Of a stretch of DNA of 9,929 nucleotides, positions 1-7,308 are shown piece by piece. Location: contig JAODMX010000407.1 in NCBI GenBank assembly GCA_025464735.1, forward strand, positions 1 through 9,929, written 5' to 3'. The position numbers and the translations under genes were made by a program. Source of the DNA: Frondihabitans sp. Lineage in GTDB: Bacteria; Actinomycetota; Actinomycetes; Actinomycetales; Microbacteriaceae. Within the stretch, counting starts at the first letter, position 1. Each line of letters opens with the position of its first letter. The notes beneath the pieces were generated by a model. It saw only the letters and a list, made by a program, of their open reading frames with translations, searched no databases and had not been told where the DNA came from.

Positions 1-1
1 G

Positions 2-859
2 TCGCCGGAGACCATGCAGGCCAAGATGGCGACGGGCGAGATCCGCTTCTCCGACGACGGCAAGCGCATCATTCGCCGCACCTACCTCGCCGACCAGGCC
101 GCGCTTCCGCCCTCGTCGCTGTGGGCGGACAACGAGGAGACCGGCAGCAACCGGCAGGCCAAGTACGAGCTGAAGAAGCTCTTCGACATGCCGACTTGGG
201 ATCTGTTCGACACGCCCAAGCCCGAGCGGCTGCTGCGGCGCATCATCCACCTTGCCACCGACCCGGGCGACATCGTGCTCGACTGCTTCGTCGGCTCAGG
301 CACGACCTCTGCCGTCGCACAAAAGATGGGCCGCCGGTGGGTCGGCATCGAGGCGTCCGCCGACACCATCACGCGCTTCACGCGGCCGCGGCTCGAACGG
401 GTGGTCGCCGGCACCGACAACGGCGGTGTCACGGAGCTGATCGGGTGGGCCGGTGGGGGCGGGTTCCGAGTGCTGGATGTCGCGCCCTCGATGTTCGCGG
501 ACGCCGGCGGCGTCGTCCTTCTCGCAGAGTGGGCCACCAACGGCTACCTGTCCGAGGCCACCGCCGCGCAGCTGGGCTTCGAGCACTACCCCGAACCACC
601 GTTCAGCGGCCGCAAGGGCAAGCAGCGGCTCGCGGTCATTGACGGCCTGGTCAATCGGAGCGTGATCGACCTGGTGCTTCACGGGCTAGGCGAGGAAGAG
701 ACCGTCATGGTCTGCGGGACGGCGCTGGATGACCAAGCCGGCGAGCATCTGCGCCAGCTGCTGCCGGGATCGCGTGCGCGCAAGATCCCGGCGTCGCTGC
801 TCGCCGAGTTCCGCTACGCGAGCAAGCCGACCGAAGAGCAGCTCGGCCACTACGAGTAG
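2..859 (+). CDS. mod: Type III DNA methyltransferase Mod1, C-terminal part (5' end outside window)
   Basis: This is the C-terminal part of a beta-class N6-adenine DNA methyltransferase of the Type III (Mod) kind. It would set sequence specificity and methylate the recognition site using S-adenosylmethionine. The frame is open to the left edge; the ATG at 14 is probably internal, because family members begin several hundred residues earlier and the catalytic DPPY motif (which precedes motif I in this class) is missing here. Visible parts, numbered from the ATG at 14: the end of a target-recognition region (1-65), the conserved TPKPERL stretch, motif I LDCFVGSGTT for SAM binding (about 89-98), then a C-terminal domain with GFRVLDV, GRKGKQRL and GSRARKIPAS. 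The last ~116 residues are about 57% identical (hand count) to the same region of the second Mod at 1577-3496, so the two are paralogues. It is followed by an unknown gene and then by Mod2 and Res. Whether Mod1 is complete upstream cannot be judged. Confidence 0.88.
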   Translation, partial: SPETMQAKMATGEIRFSDDGKRIIRRTYLADQAALPPSSLWADNEETGSNRQAKYELKKLFDMPTWDLFDTPKPERLLRRIIHLATDPGDIVLDCFVGSGTTSAVAQKMGRRWVGIEASADTITRFTRPRLERVVAGTDNGGVTELIGWAGGGGFRVLDVAPSMFADAGGVVLLAEWATNGYLSEATAAQLGFEHYPEPPFSGRKGKQRLAVIDGLVNRSVIDLVLHGLGEEETVMVCGTALDDQAGEHLRQLLPGSRARKIPASLLAEFRYASKPTEEQLGHYE

Positions 860-893
860 ACCCGCCAGCGGCGATCTGCTGGCATCCGGCTTC

Positions 894-1493
894 ATGCCGA
901 CCGCCGACCAGCTGAACGAGGCCAGGGAGCGATACGAGGAGAACGAGCCGCGCGACCTCTTCTACCGCGTCGGCCGCGATCTGGTGGAGCGCACACGCGC
1001 CGGCCAGAGCGACTTCACGCTCACCGAGGCGGTCGGCGTGGTCTTGCTGACCTGGAACGGCCGCTTCTACAACCGCAAGGACACGCCGGACTTCGACGCC
1101 GAGCACATCGCCAACATCGACGCCCTCATCGAGCGCTACCGAGAAGCCCTCGACGGCTACCACGGGCGCAGCATCGAGACGCTCAAAGCGGACGAGCAGG
1201 AAGCCATCGAGGCGATGTTCAACGACTTCGACCTGTTACTAGGCCCTGTCGGCGCCGCTAAGGCGCTGCATGTCCTGGCGCCGCGGTTCTTCGCTCTCTG
1301 GGATCGGCCTATCGCCGAGGGGGCCAGCTTCTACATGGAGAAGCGCGGCGGCAACGCCAACCTCTACTGGCGCTGGATGCTCCGGGTGCAGGGCGAGGCG
1401 CGACAGGTCGGCGGCGAGGCCGCGTGGGGCCCAGGGCTCCTGAAGCGGCTTGACGAGCTGAACTACTGCCGATTCACGATCAAGGTGATGTAG
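894..1493 (+). CDS. Unknown 199-aa protein between two mod genes, possible HhH/OGG-like fold
   Basis: I do not recognise this protein with certainty. It is 199 residues, soluble, mostly helical and acidic in its N-terminal half, with no signal peptide or membrane segment. Its best landmark is GPVGAAKALHVLAPRFFALWDRPIA at about 117-141. A glycine-rich turn leads to Lys123, then an aromatic/Pro segment leads to Asp137. This layout recalls the helix-hairpin-helix plus catalytic Lys/Asp region of OGG-type DNA glycosylases and related uncharacterised families with SKLLHxxRPxLxPxYD-like motifs; that is inference from pattern only. A YWRWML segment follows. The ATG at 894 was chosen as the first in-frame ATG after the mod1 stop (34 bp gap). 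No convincing ribosome-binding site precedes it, and the frame is open further upstream inside mod1. It sits in line with mod1 and ends just before a strong hairpin, so it likely shares the mod1 transcript. Its position inside a restriction-modification locus suggests a role in DNA recognition, repair or control of that system. Confidence 0.72.
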   Translation: MPTADQLNEARERYEENEPRDLFYRVGRDLVERTRAGQSDFTLTEAVGVVLLTWNGRFYNRKDTPDFDAEHIANIDALIERYREALDGYHGRSIETLKADEQEAIEAMFNDFDLLLGPVGAAKALHVLAPRFFALWDRPIAEGASFYMEKRGGNANLYWRWMLRVQGEARQVGGEAAWGPGLLKRLDELNYCRFTIKVM

Positions 1494-1502
1494 CGCCGCG
1501 GC

Positions 1503-1532
1503 CCACTCCGCGACTCGACTTACGCGGAGTGG
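1503..1532 (+). terminator. Strong hairpin between the unknown gene and mod2
   Basis: A perfect 10-bp inverted repeat, CCACTCCGCG (1503-1512) and CGCGGAGTGG (1523-1532), flanks a 10-nt loop (actcgactta). It can extend by two G-C pairs with a one-base bulge. It lies 9 bp after the stop of the upstream gene and 44 bp before the mod2 start. No T-run follows on either strand, so it would be a U-tract-less terminator or an RNA-processing or attenuation hairpin. Its place suggests that mod1 plus the unknown gene, and mod2 plus res, form two expression units. Confidence 0.6.
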
Positions 1533-1576
1533 CCGAAAACGCAACACCCCGCTGAGTAGACCGGCAACGTCGGGAG

Positions 1577-3496
1577 GTGAAGGCCTCCGACCCCCGCTAC
1601 AGCGGCACCCTGGAGCTGACCTGGACCAACAAGGACCAGTGCCTGCTCTCCCATGAAGATGGCAGCTACGAGTGGGTCGGACCGACTGACCACCGCGTTG
1701 CCGAGACGCGGCTGCTCCACGACGCCGGTACGGTCGGCGAGGTCCATGCGGCCGCCGAGCGGGCGAAGGACAATCTGCTTATTCGCGGCGACGCTCTGCA
1801 CGCTCTGAAAAGCCTGTCGAAGCTACCTGAGTTCGCGCCGGAGATGGTCGGTAAGGTGAAGCTCTGCTATATCGACCCGCCCTACAACACCGGGCAGGCG
1901 TTCGAGCAGTACGACGACGGTCTGGAGCACTCCACCTGGCTGACGATGATGCGGGACCGCCTGGTGCAGATCAAGCAGCTTCTAGCACCGGATGGGTCAG
2001 TCTGGGTCCATCTGGACGACGCGGAGATGGCCTACTGCCGAGTCGTGATGGACGAGGTTTTCGGGCGCGACAACTTCATCGCCACTATCGCCTGGCAGAA
2101 GTCTGACTCCCCGCGTAACTCGGCGAGGTACTTCAGCACCGACCAGGAGTACATCCTGGTGTTCGCCAAGGACGCCCGAATGTTTCGTCCCAACAGGATG
2201 GCGCGAGACGCTGCAGTCGATGCGAAGTACCTCAATCCAGACAACGATCCGCGGGGCGTCTGGTTTGGGGACAACCTCCGGGCAAACAAGCCGTACTCGA
2301 AGGGGCTGTACAAAGTTGTCGGCCCGACCGGCAAGGAGTTCACCGTGCCCCCAGGACGGTTCTGGCGGACCTCAGAGGAGAAGTTCAAGGAGTTGGACGC
2401 AGACGGGCGCATCTACTGGGGCGCCAACCGAGATGCGTTCCCGACGCTCAAGCGGTTCCTCACCGAGGTGAGTGATCTCGTGCCTCGCACACTCTGGATG
2501 CACACCGATGTAGGAAGTAACCGGACCTCCAAGAATGAGGTCAAGGCGCTCTTTCCAGGTCAGAGCCCGTTCGCCACACCGAAGCCGGAGCGACTGATGG
2601 AGCGCGTCATCCATGTTGCGTCGAACGCCGGGGATTTGGTGCTTGACTGTTTTGGCGGGTCAGGCAGCACCGCAGCGGTCGCACACAAGATGGGGCGCCG
2701 CTGGGCAACCGTTGAGTGGTCGCGGGAGACGCTCGACACCTTCACCGCGCCGCGCCTGCAGATGGTGGTCAGCGGCGAGGACCGCGGGGGCATCACTCAG
2801 TCCTCGGATTGGGACGGCGGCGGCGGGTTCCGAGTGCTGGACGTCGGCGCCTCCATGTTCGAAGAGATCGAAGGCATGCTGGCCCTTGCGGACTGGGCCG
2901 AGGCGTCCGCGCTCGCCGAGGCAACCGCCGCGCAGCTGGGCTTCGCCTACGAGCCCGACGGACCGTTCTGCGGCCGCAAGGGCAACCAGCGCCTCGTCGT
3001 CATCGACGGGCTGGTCAATGCCGATGTCGCGGAGATGCTGGTCCGCCAGCTGGCTGAGGGCGAGTCGGTCATCCTCTGCGGCACCAGCATCAGCGATGAC
3101 GCTGCCATCCGTCTGCGGAACCTGCGTCCCGGGTCTCGCGCGCGCAAGGTGCCGGCGAGCATCCTGGCTGACTACCAGCAGGCCCACCGCTGGCGACCCC
3201 GGGTCGCTGACGCCGAGCCGGGCCACACGAGCGCCGTGGTCGTGACGCACCCGGACGCGCCGGCTGATCAGCAGCCCGAGCCTTCGACCTTTAGCAAGGC
3301 CGAGGCGCAAGCGCTGCTCGACGCTACCGAGGACGCCCTGACACCTGACATGCTGACATCAGATTCCGGCGCGTCGGCGCGCACCGCGGGCGCGGCGCGC
3401 GAGGCTGCCAAACCGGTCCGCAACGTCTCTCAGCGCACGGCCAAGCGGACGCAGTTCAGCCCCACCATCTCCACTACCGACAAGAGCGACGACTGA
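1577..3496 (+). CDS. mod: Type III DNA methyltransferase Mod2 (complete)
   Basis: Complete 639-residue site-specific adenine methyltransferase of the Type III Mod family, beta class by motif order. It transfers a methyl group from SAM to adenine in an asymmetric site and also guides the Res subunit. The N-terminus carries DPRYSGTLELTW and EDGSYEWV, as I recall for this subfamily. The catalytic motif IV is DPPY at 100-103 (context CYIDPPYNTG). A long target-recognition region spans about 130-340, TPKPERL precedes motif I, and the SAM-binding VLDCFGGSG lies at about 355-363. A paralogue-shared C-terminal domain covers about 416-530. A tail of about 100 residues rich in Ala, Asp, Thr and Ser has no counterpart in Mod1. 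The GTG at 1577 is the only usable start, since an in-frame TGA lies at 1553-1555; the GGGAGG there overlaps the start, so translation may be leaderless or SD-weak. The stop overlaps the res ATG (TGATG, 3494-3498), indicating coupled translation. GC content falls to about 55-62% across roughly 1790-2640 against 67-80% in the flanks, which suggests recombination of the catalytic/target part. Confidence 0.93.
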   Translation: MKASDPRYSGTLELTWTNKDQCLLSHEDGSYEWVGPTDHRVAETRLLHDAGTVGEVHAAAERAKDNLLIRGDALHALKSLSKLPEFAPEMVGKVKLCYIDPPYNTGQAFEQYDDGLEHSTWLTMMRDRLVQIKQLLAPDGSVWVHLDDAEMAYCRVVMDEVFGRDNFIATIAWQKSDSPRNSARYFSTDQEYILVFAKDARMFRPNRMARDAAVDAKYLNPDNDPRGVWFGDNLRANKPYSKGLYKVVGPTGKEFTVPPGRFWRTSEEKFKELDADGRIYWGANRDAFPTLKRFLTEVSDLVPRTLWMHTDVGSNRTSKNEVKALFPGQSPFATPKPERLMERVIHVASNAGDLVLDCFGGSGSTAAVAHKMGRRWATVEWSRETLDTFTAPRLQMVVSGEDRGGITQSSDWDGGGGFRVLDVGASMFEEIEGMLALADWAEASALAEATAAQLGFAYEPDGPFCGRKGNQRLVVIDGLVNADVAEMLVRQLAEGESVILCGTSISDDAAIRLRNLRPGSRARKVPASILADYQQAHRWRPRVADAEPGHTSAVVVTHPDAPADQQPEPSTFSKAEAQALLDATEDALTPDMLTSDSGASARTAGAAREAAKPVRNVSQRTAKRTQFSPTISTTDKSDD

Positions 3497-6003
3497 TGAC
3501 CGACACCACCATCCCCACCGTTGAGCTGCTCGACCAGGACCTGCTGGCCGCGATCACCGCGCGTCTGGAGTTGCGTGCGCCCAACCGCGACGCCATCGAG
3601 ACGCTTGCGGTCAGGCTGTCGGCGTACTTCGAGGTGGAAGGCGGAGTCGCGCCGTTCGAGGGCGTTCTCGACGCCGCCACCGGCGTCGGCAAGACCTACA
3701 TCCTGGCCGGCGGCATCGAATACTTCGCCGCCAAGGGCCACCGCAACTTCGCGGTCATCACCCCCGGACGCACCATCCTGGAGAAGACGGTCAGGCAGTT
3801 CACCAAGGGCGACCGGAAGAGCCTTCTCGGCGGCATGGAAGTCGAGCCGGTCGTCATCACCTCAGAGAACTTCAACACCGCCGCCATGCGCGCCGCCATG
3901 GACGACGACAGCCTAGTGAAGCTCTATGTCTTCACCGTCCAGGCACTCACCAAGCCCAAGAACTCCGAGGTCGGTCGCAAGACCCACAAGTTCCAGGAGG
4001 GTCTCGGCACCGCCTTCTACGACCACCTCGACGCGCAGGACGACCTGATCGTCTTCGCTGACGAGCATCACGCCTACTACAGCGACGCGTTCTCGCAGGC
4101 CGTGCGTGACCTGACCCCGTACGCGCTGGTCGGGCTAACCGCGACGCCGCACAGGAAGACGCCGAAGGACGCGATCATCTTCCGCTACCCGCTGGCCGCC
4201 GCGATTGCCGACCGGCATGTGAAGACGCCCGTCCTCGTCGGCCGCAAGGACGACCGCAACGACGAGGCCACCAAGCTCCTGGATGGCATCAGCCTGCTGG
4301 AGACCAAGCGCGCCGCCGTTGAGAAGTACTGCGCCGCGAACCCCGAGATCAAGCCGGTCAACCCGGTCATGCTCGTCGTGGCACCCACCATCGACGACGC
4401 CGAGCGTGTCGCCACCGACCTGCGCGACCCGGGCTTCCTCGGCGGCCGCTACGCCGACCATGTGCTGGTCGTCCATTCCAAGAAGGCCGACGAGGACCTC
4501 GCCAAGCTCGAAGCCGTCGAAGACGACGACAGCCCTGTCCGCATCATCATCAGCGTCGGCATGCTGAAGGAGGGCTGGGATGTCAAGAACGTCTATGTCA
4601 TCGCCAGCCTGCGCGCCTCCGTCTCGGAGATCCTCACCGAGCAGACGCTGGGCCGCGGCCTGCGCCTGCCCTTCGGCACCTACACCGGCGTCGAGCTGCT
4701 GGACACCCTGGAAGTGCTGGCTCACGAGAAGTACGACCAGCTGCTCAAGGACAAAAAGATCATCAACGAGGCCTTCATCGACCATCGCACCCGGGCCACG
4801 GTCACTGGCACCGGCAGCAACGAGAAGGTCGAGATCCAGACCGAAGAGGTCTCGGCGACCGTCATCACCGATCCGGCCGCTGGCGGCAACGGCGCCAGCC
4901 CCGCCGGAGACGGCACCGCCGCGGTCGCCGAGGAGAACGGCGCCGGTCCGCTGATCGGCGGGCTCACCATCACCGACCTCGACACCCGCACTGGGGAAGC
5001 GAAGGCCGAGCTGGAGGTCAAGGAGCTGAAGCCGCTGCCGGGCGCGCCCGAGCTGCTGCTGCCCGAGGTCGTCCCGATCAAGATCGAGAGCAAGTGGAGC
5101 CTCGCCTACATCGAGGATGAGGCCCCGTTCGAGCAGCTCGGCAAGAAGCTGTCGGCTGATCCGGAGAACGAGCTGCGACGGACCAAGCTGTCCGCGGTCG
5201 TCAAGCAGGGCCCCGACGGGCTGAAGACCACCGAGCTGAAGCAGGAAGCCGTCGCTGACCGCGTGGCCGGCGTGAGCATCGTGATGCCGCTGGAGAAGGC
5301 GCGCACCGAGCTGTTCAGCCGGGTGTGGAGCACCGGCGTGGTGCCGCAGAAGGCGCAGGAGATGAAGGCCCTGTACGCGCTTGTGGATGCGCTGATCGAG
5401 GGGATGGGCCCGAAGGCGGCGGAGCTTCTGTCGAGCTACATGGACCGCGCAGCCGGCAAGTTCATCGAGCTGCTGAACGCCGAGCAGAAGCGCTACCAGC
5501 CCAAGGCTCAGTACGAGGACAAGGTGACGCTGAGCCCGTTCGCGCCAGTGCGTCAGGGGCGGCCCGAGACCACCACCAACCGCTTCGGGGCGTTCAAGAA
5601 GAGCACCGGCTACGAGGGCTGGACCCGCTCCATGTACGAGCAGGTCTGGTTCGACAGCTCTACCGAGCGCGACCTGGCCGCCCTGATCCTCGACACCGCT
5701 GACGACATCAGCTCGTGGGTGCGGCTGCTGACCCGGGACCTGGAGATCCGCTGGGACGGCGGCAACTACAACCCCGACTTCGTGGCTGTCGATCAGGCTG
5801 GCATTCACTGGCTGGTTGAGGTCAAGGCGGACATGAACATGAAGGAAGAGAGCGTGCAGGGGAAGCGAGCTGCAGCGCGCGCCTGGGCGAAGCGGGTCTC
5901 GTTCTCCGACAGCGGCGTCGAGTGGCGCTACCTGCTCGTTTCGGAGTCGGATATCAAGGAAGCCAAGGGCAGCTGGGCGGCTCTCAAGGCGACCGCCAGC
6001 TGA
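3496..6003 (+). CDS. res: Type III restriction enzyme Res subunit (DEAH helicase + PD-ExK nuclease)
   Basis: 835-residue Res subunit. With Mod it would translocate or diffuse on DNA using ATP and cut unmethylated DNA next to recognition sites in head-to-head orientation (family knowledge). The superfamily 2 helicase motifs are visible in order: Walker A ATGVGKT at 61-67, motif II DEHH at 189-192, motif III TATPHR at about 215-220, and motif VI EQTLGRGLRLP at 382-392. After an Ala/Gly-rich linker at about 459-485 comes a mixed region and then a C-terminal nuclease with YNPDF (Pro760, Asp761) and LVEVKAD (Glu775, Lys777), the PD-ExK signature. All key residues are present, so the enzyme should be active. 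At 835 residues it is somewhat shorter than classical EcoP1I/EcoP15I Res (near 970). The start ATG shares its A with the mod2 stop, so expression is coupled to Mod2. It is the only Res in the window and may have to work with both Mods. It converges with the minus-strand cassette 18 bp downstream, with no clear terminator between. Confidence 0.95.
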   Translation: MTDTTIPTVELLDQDLLAAITARLELRAPNRDAIETLAVRLSAYFEVEGGVAPFEGVLDAATGVGKTYILAGGIEYFAAKGHRNFAVITPGRTILEKTVRQFTKGDRKSLLGGMEVEPVVITSENFNTAAMRAAMDDDSLVKLYVFTVQALTKPKNSEVGRKTHKFQEGLGTAFYDHLDAQDDLIVFADEHHAYYSDAFSQAVRDLTPYALVGLTATPHRKTPKDAIIFRYPLAAAIADRHVKTPVLVGRKDDRNDEATKLLDGISLLETKRAAVEKYCAANPEIKPVNPVMLVVAPTIDDAERVATDLRDPGFLGGRYADHVLVVHSKKADEDLAKLEAVEDDDSPVRIIISVGMLKEGWDVKNVYVIASLRASVSEILTEQTLGRGLRLPFGTYTGVELLDTLEVLAHEKYDQLLKDKKIINEAFIDHRTRATVTGTGSNEKVEIQTEEVSATVITDPAAGGNGASPAGDGTAAVAEENGAGPLIGGLTITDLDTRTGEAKAELEVKELKPLPGAPELLLPEVVPIKIESKWSLAYIEDEAPFEQLGKKLSADPENELRRTKLSAVVKQGPDGLKTTELKQEAVADRVAGVSIVMPLEKARTELFSRVWSTGVVPQKAQEMKALYALVDALIEGMGPKAAELLSSYMDRAAGKFIELLNAEQKRYQPKAQYEDKVTLSPFAPVRQGRPETTTNRFGAFKKSTGYEGWTRSMYEQVWFDSSTERDLAALILDTADDISSWVRLLTRDLEIRWDGGNYNPDFVAVDQAGIHWLVEVKADMNMKEESVQGKRAAARAWAKRVSFSDSGVEWRYLLVSESDIKEAKGSWAALKATAS

Positions 6004-6021
6004 CCCTCGGCTACATCGCGC

Positions 6022-6231
6022 TCAGTTCTCGTCGAACAGCGCGTGCCCTAGCGCGAGCAGATGCTCGTCGAGATCGTCTTCATGGTTCGCGCAGATCATC
6101 GCGTCCAGCAGCGCGTTGAACATGCAGCGCGCGCGGTGCTGGGATGCGCTCAGCGTCGCGTTGAGCGAGATCAGTTCGCGGACGAGCAGCTGGTCAGGGA
6201 TCCGCGGCCCCGTGTCGTTGTTGTTGTGCAT
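6022..6231 (-). CDS. Small hypothetical protein, 69 aa, last gene of the minus-strand cassette
   Basis: Short acidic protein with an Asn-rich start (HNNND) followed by one long predicted helix (LLVRELISLNATLSASQHRARCMFNALLDAMI) and an acidic, Leu-rich end. There is no signal peptide, membrane span or domain that I can name. Third codon positions are almost all G or C, as in the neighbouring genes, which supports real coding. The ATG at 6231 is the only start: an in-frame stop lies 12 bp upstream. A GGAGG lies only one base before the ATG, closer than normal, so initiation may be inefficient or depend on coupling to the upstream gene, which ends 33 bp away on the same strand. It converges with res. 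A partner or modulator of the cassette is possible, but no function is shown by the sequence. Confidence 0.6.
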   Translation of the reverse strand: MHNNNDTGPRIPDQLLVRELISLNATLSASQHRARCMFNALLDAMICANHEDDLDEHLLALGHALFDEN

Positions 6232-6264
6232 GCCTCCAAGTGATCAGGGGTCTGCACGACCGGT

Positions 6265-7266
6265 TTAAGCCATATCTGACGTTGGCCCGACCACGCGCCT
6301 GAGAGCCTCAGCGCGCCGCTTGGCCTGCTCCAATCCGAGCCCCACGCTCTGGAGCGCCGAGAAGTTCGGAATCTCCGGCCGTCCGCGGGCCATGTCGTTC
6401 AGCCGGCGCTCGGAGAGCTGGTCCCCAGGTGGCAGCTCGTCGAGCGCGAGGGCCATCCCTTCGATGACTTGAGGCTGGCTCCAGCGCTTGCGGCGACGGG
6501 CCGCCGCGCCCGGCGCGCGCGGCGCCCCCTGTTCCGGGTCAGTGACCAGATCGCGCGGCGCCTTCACCAGCGCCGGCAGTCCGGCCGCCTTGCGTTGCTC
6601 GGTGATCTCCTTCGAGATCTCCGACCAGCGACGGCTGAAGCGGGCCAGGGCCACGCCGCTGTCTTTGGCCCACCGCTCCAGCTGCGTTCGGTTGGCGGGC
6701 AGGCTGCCGAACGCTTCGACGAACGCGGCCGCGATCACAGCCGGGTCCTCCCCGCGCTTACTACCCGGGGCCGGCGACGGGTCGAGCGCGGCGGCCGCCA
6801 GCGCGGCGTCCCATTTGGTCGCGGTGAGGATCTGATTCAGGCTCGGCAGCGGAGCGGTCGGCCGGCCGTGCTTCCAAGCGCGCTGCTGACGAGCTTCGAG
6901 GTCCGCGTGGAAGGCCGCGTACTCGTGCGGGCGCAGAGTGCGCACGCCAAGCGTCTCGACGGCAGTGCGCAATGCATGCCGGATGGCCTCCTCAGACGGC
7001 GGTGCCTCGTCGCGCCGGCGGGCTATCCCGAGGATTCGCGCGCGCTGACCATCCGGGAGCAGCGCGATCTCGCGCAGGCGCTCCCACGACAACCCCAGCC
7101 GCCGGGCCGCCGTCCGCGCTTCCGGCATGCCGGCGACCCGTTCGCGGTGTGCGTCGAACGCGGACTCCGAGACCGTCGCCGGGCGTTGCTCATCCGCGGC
7201 GCGCAGCACGGTGGCGACGCCTTCGATCAGCGCATCGGGCCCGAGCTGCGGACGGAACGGAGACAC
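6265..7266 (-). CDS. Four-module repeat protein, homing-endonuclease-associated-repeat-like
   Basis: 333-residue basic, helical protein with no signal peptide or membrane segment. It appears to consist of four diverged copies of one module at about 9-70, 88-160, 172-230 and 261-322. Each begins with a helix of the kind xxIxxALxxA, then LG/L-P, a short helix around an aromatic or basic residue, and often a final W or G followed by Ala-rich sequence. Module 2 is clearest: EEAIRHALRTAVETLG, PHEYAAFHADLEAR, PSLNQILTATKWDAALAAAAL. This layout recalls the HNH-repeat / homing-endonuclease-associated repeat found next to HNH nucleases and regulators and thought to bind DNA. No HNH or other nuclease motif is present, so it would be a DNA-binding protein only. 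The GTG at 7266 is the likely start (no strong SD), 42 bp after the repressor stop, so the two form an operon. A 6-bp inverted repeat (7291-7296/7304-7309) lies in that gap. The family assignment is inference from pattern; a function linked to the repressor is plausible. Confidence 0.72.
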   Translation of the reverse strand: MSPFRPQLGPDALIEGVATVLRAADEQRPATVSESAFDAHRERVAGMPEARTAARRLGLSWERLREIALLPDGQRARILGIARRRDEAPPSEEAIRHALRTAVETLGVRTLRPHEYAAFHADLEARQQRAWKHGRPTAPLPSLNQILTATKWDAALAAAALDPSPAPGSKRGEDPAVIAAAFVEAFGSLPANRTQLERWAKDSGVALARFSRRWSEISKEITEQRKAAGLPALVKAPRDLVTDPEQGAPRAPGAAARRRKRWSQPQVIEGMALALDELPPGDQLSERRLNDMARGRPEIPNFSALQSVGLGLEQAKRRAEALRRVVGPTSDMA

Positions 7267-7308
7267 GGCGGCAGCGTAGGCGTGGCCGGGGACCGAACCC
7301 GTCTCGGT

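Noticed and set aside
729..893. Upstream extension of the unknown gene into the end of mod1
   Set aside because: The frame is open, but the residues are Arg/Ser/Ala-rich shadow sequence of mod1. The recognisable protein begins near the ATG at 894.
4135..5808. A 557-codon open frame on the minus strand, opposite res
   Set aside because: It lies wholly inside res, which has complete helicase and nuclease motifs. The translation is a Leu/Gly/Val/Ala/Asp-rich low-complexity product, as expected from reading high-GC codons backwards.
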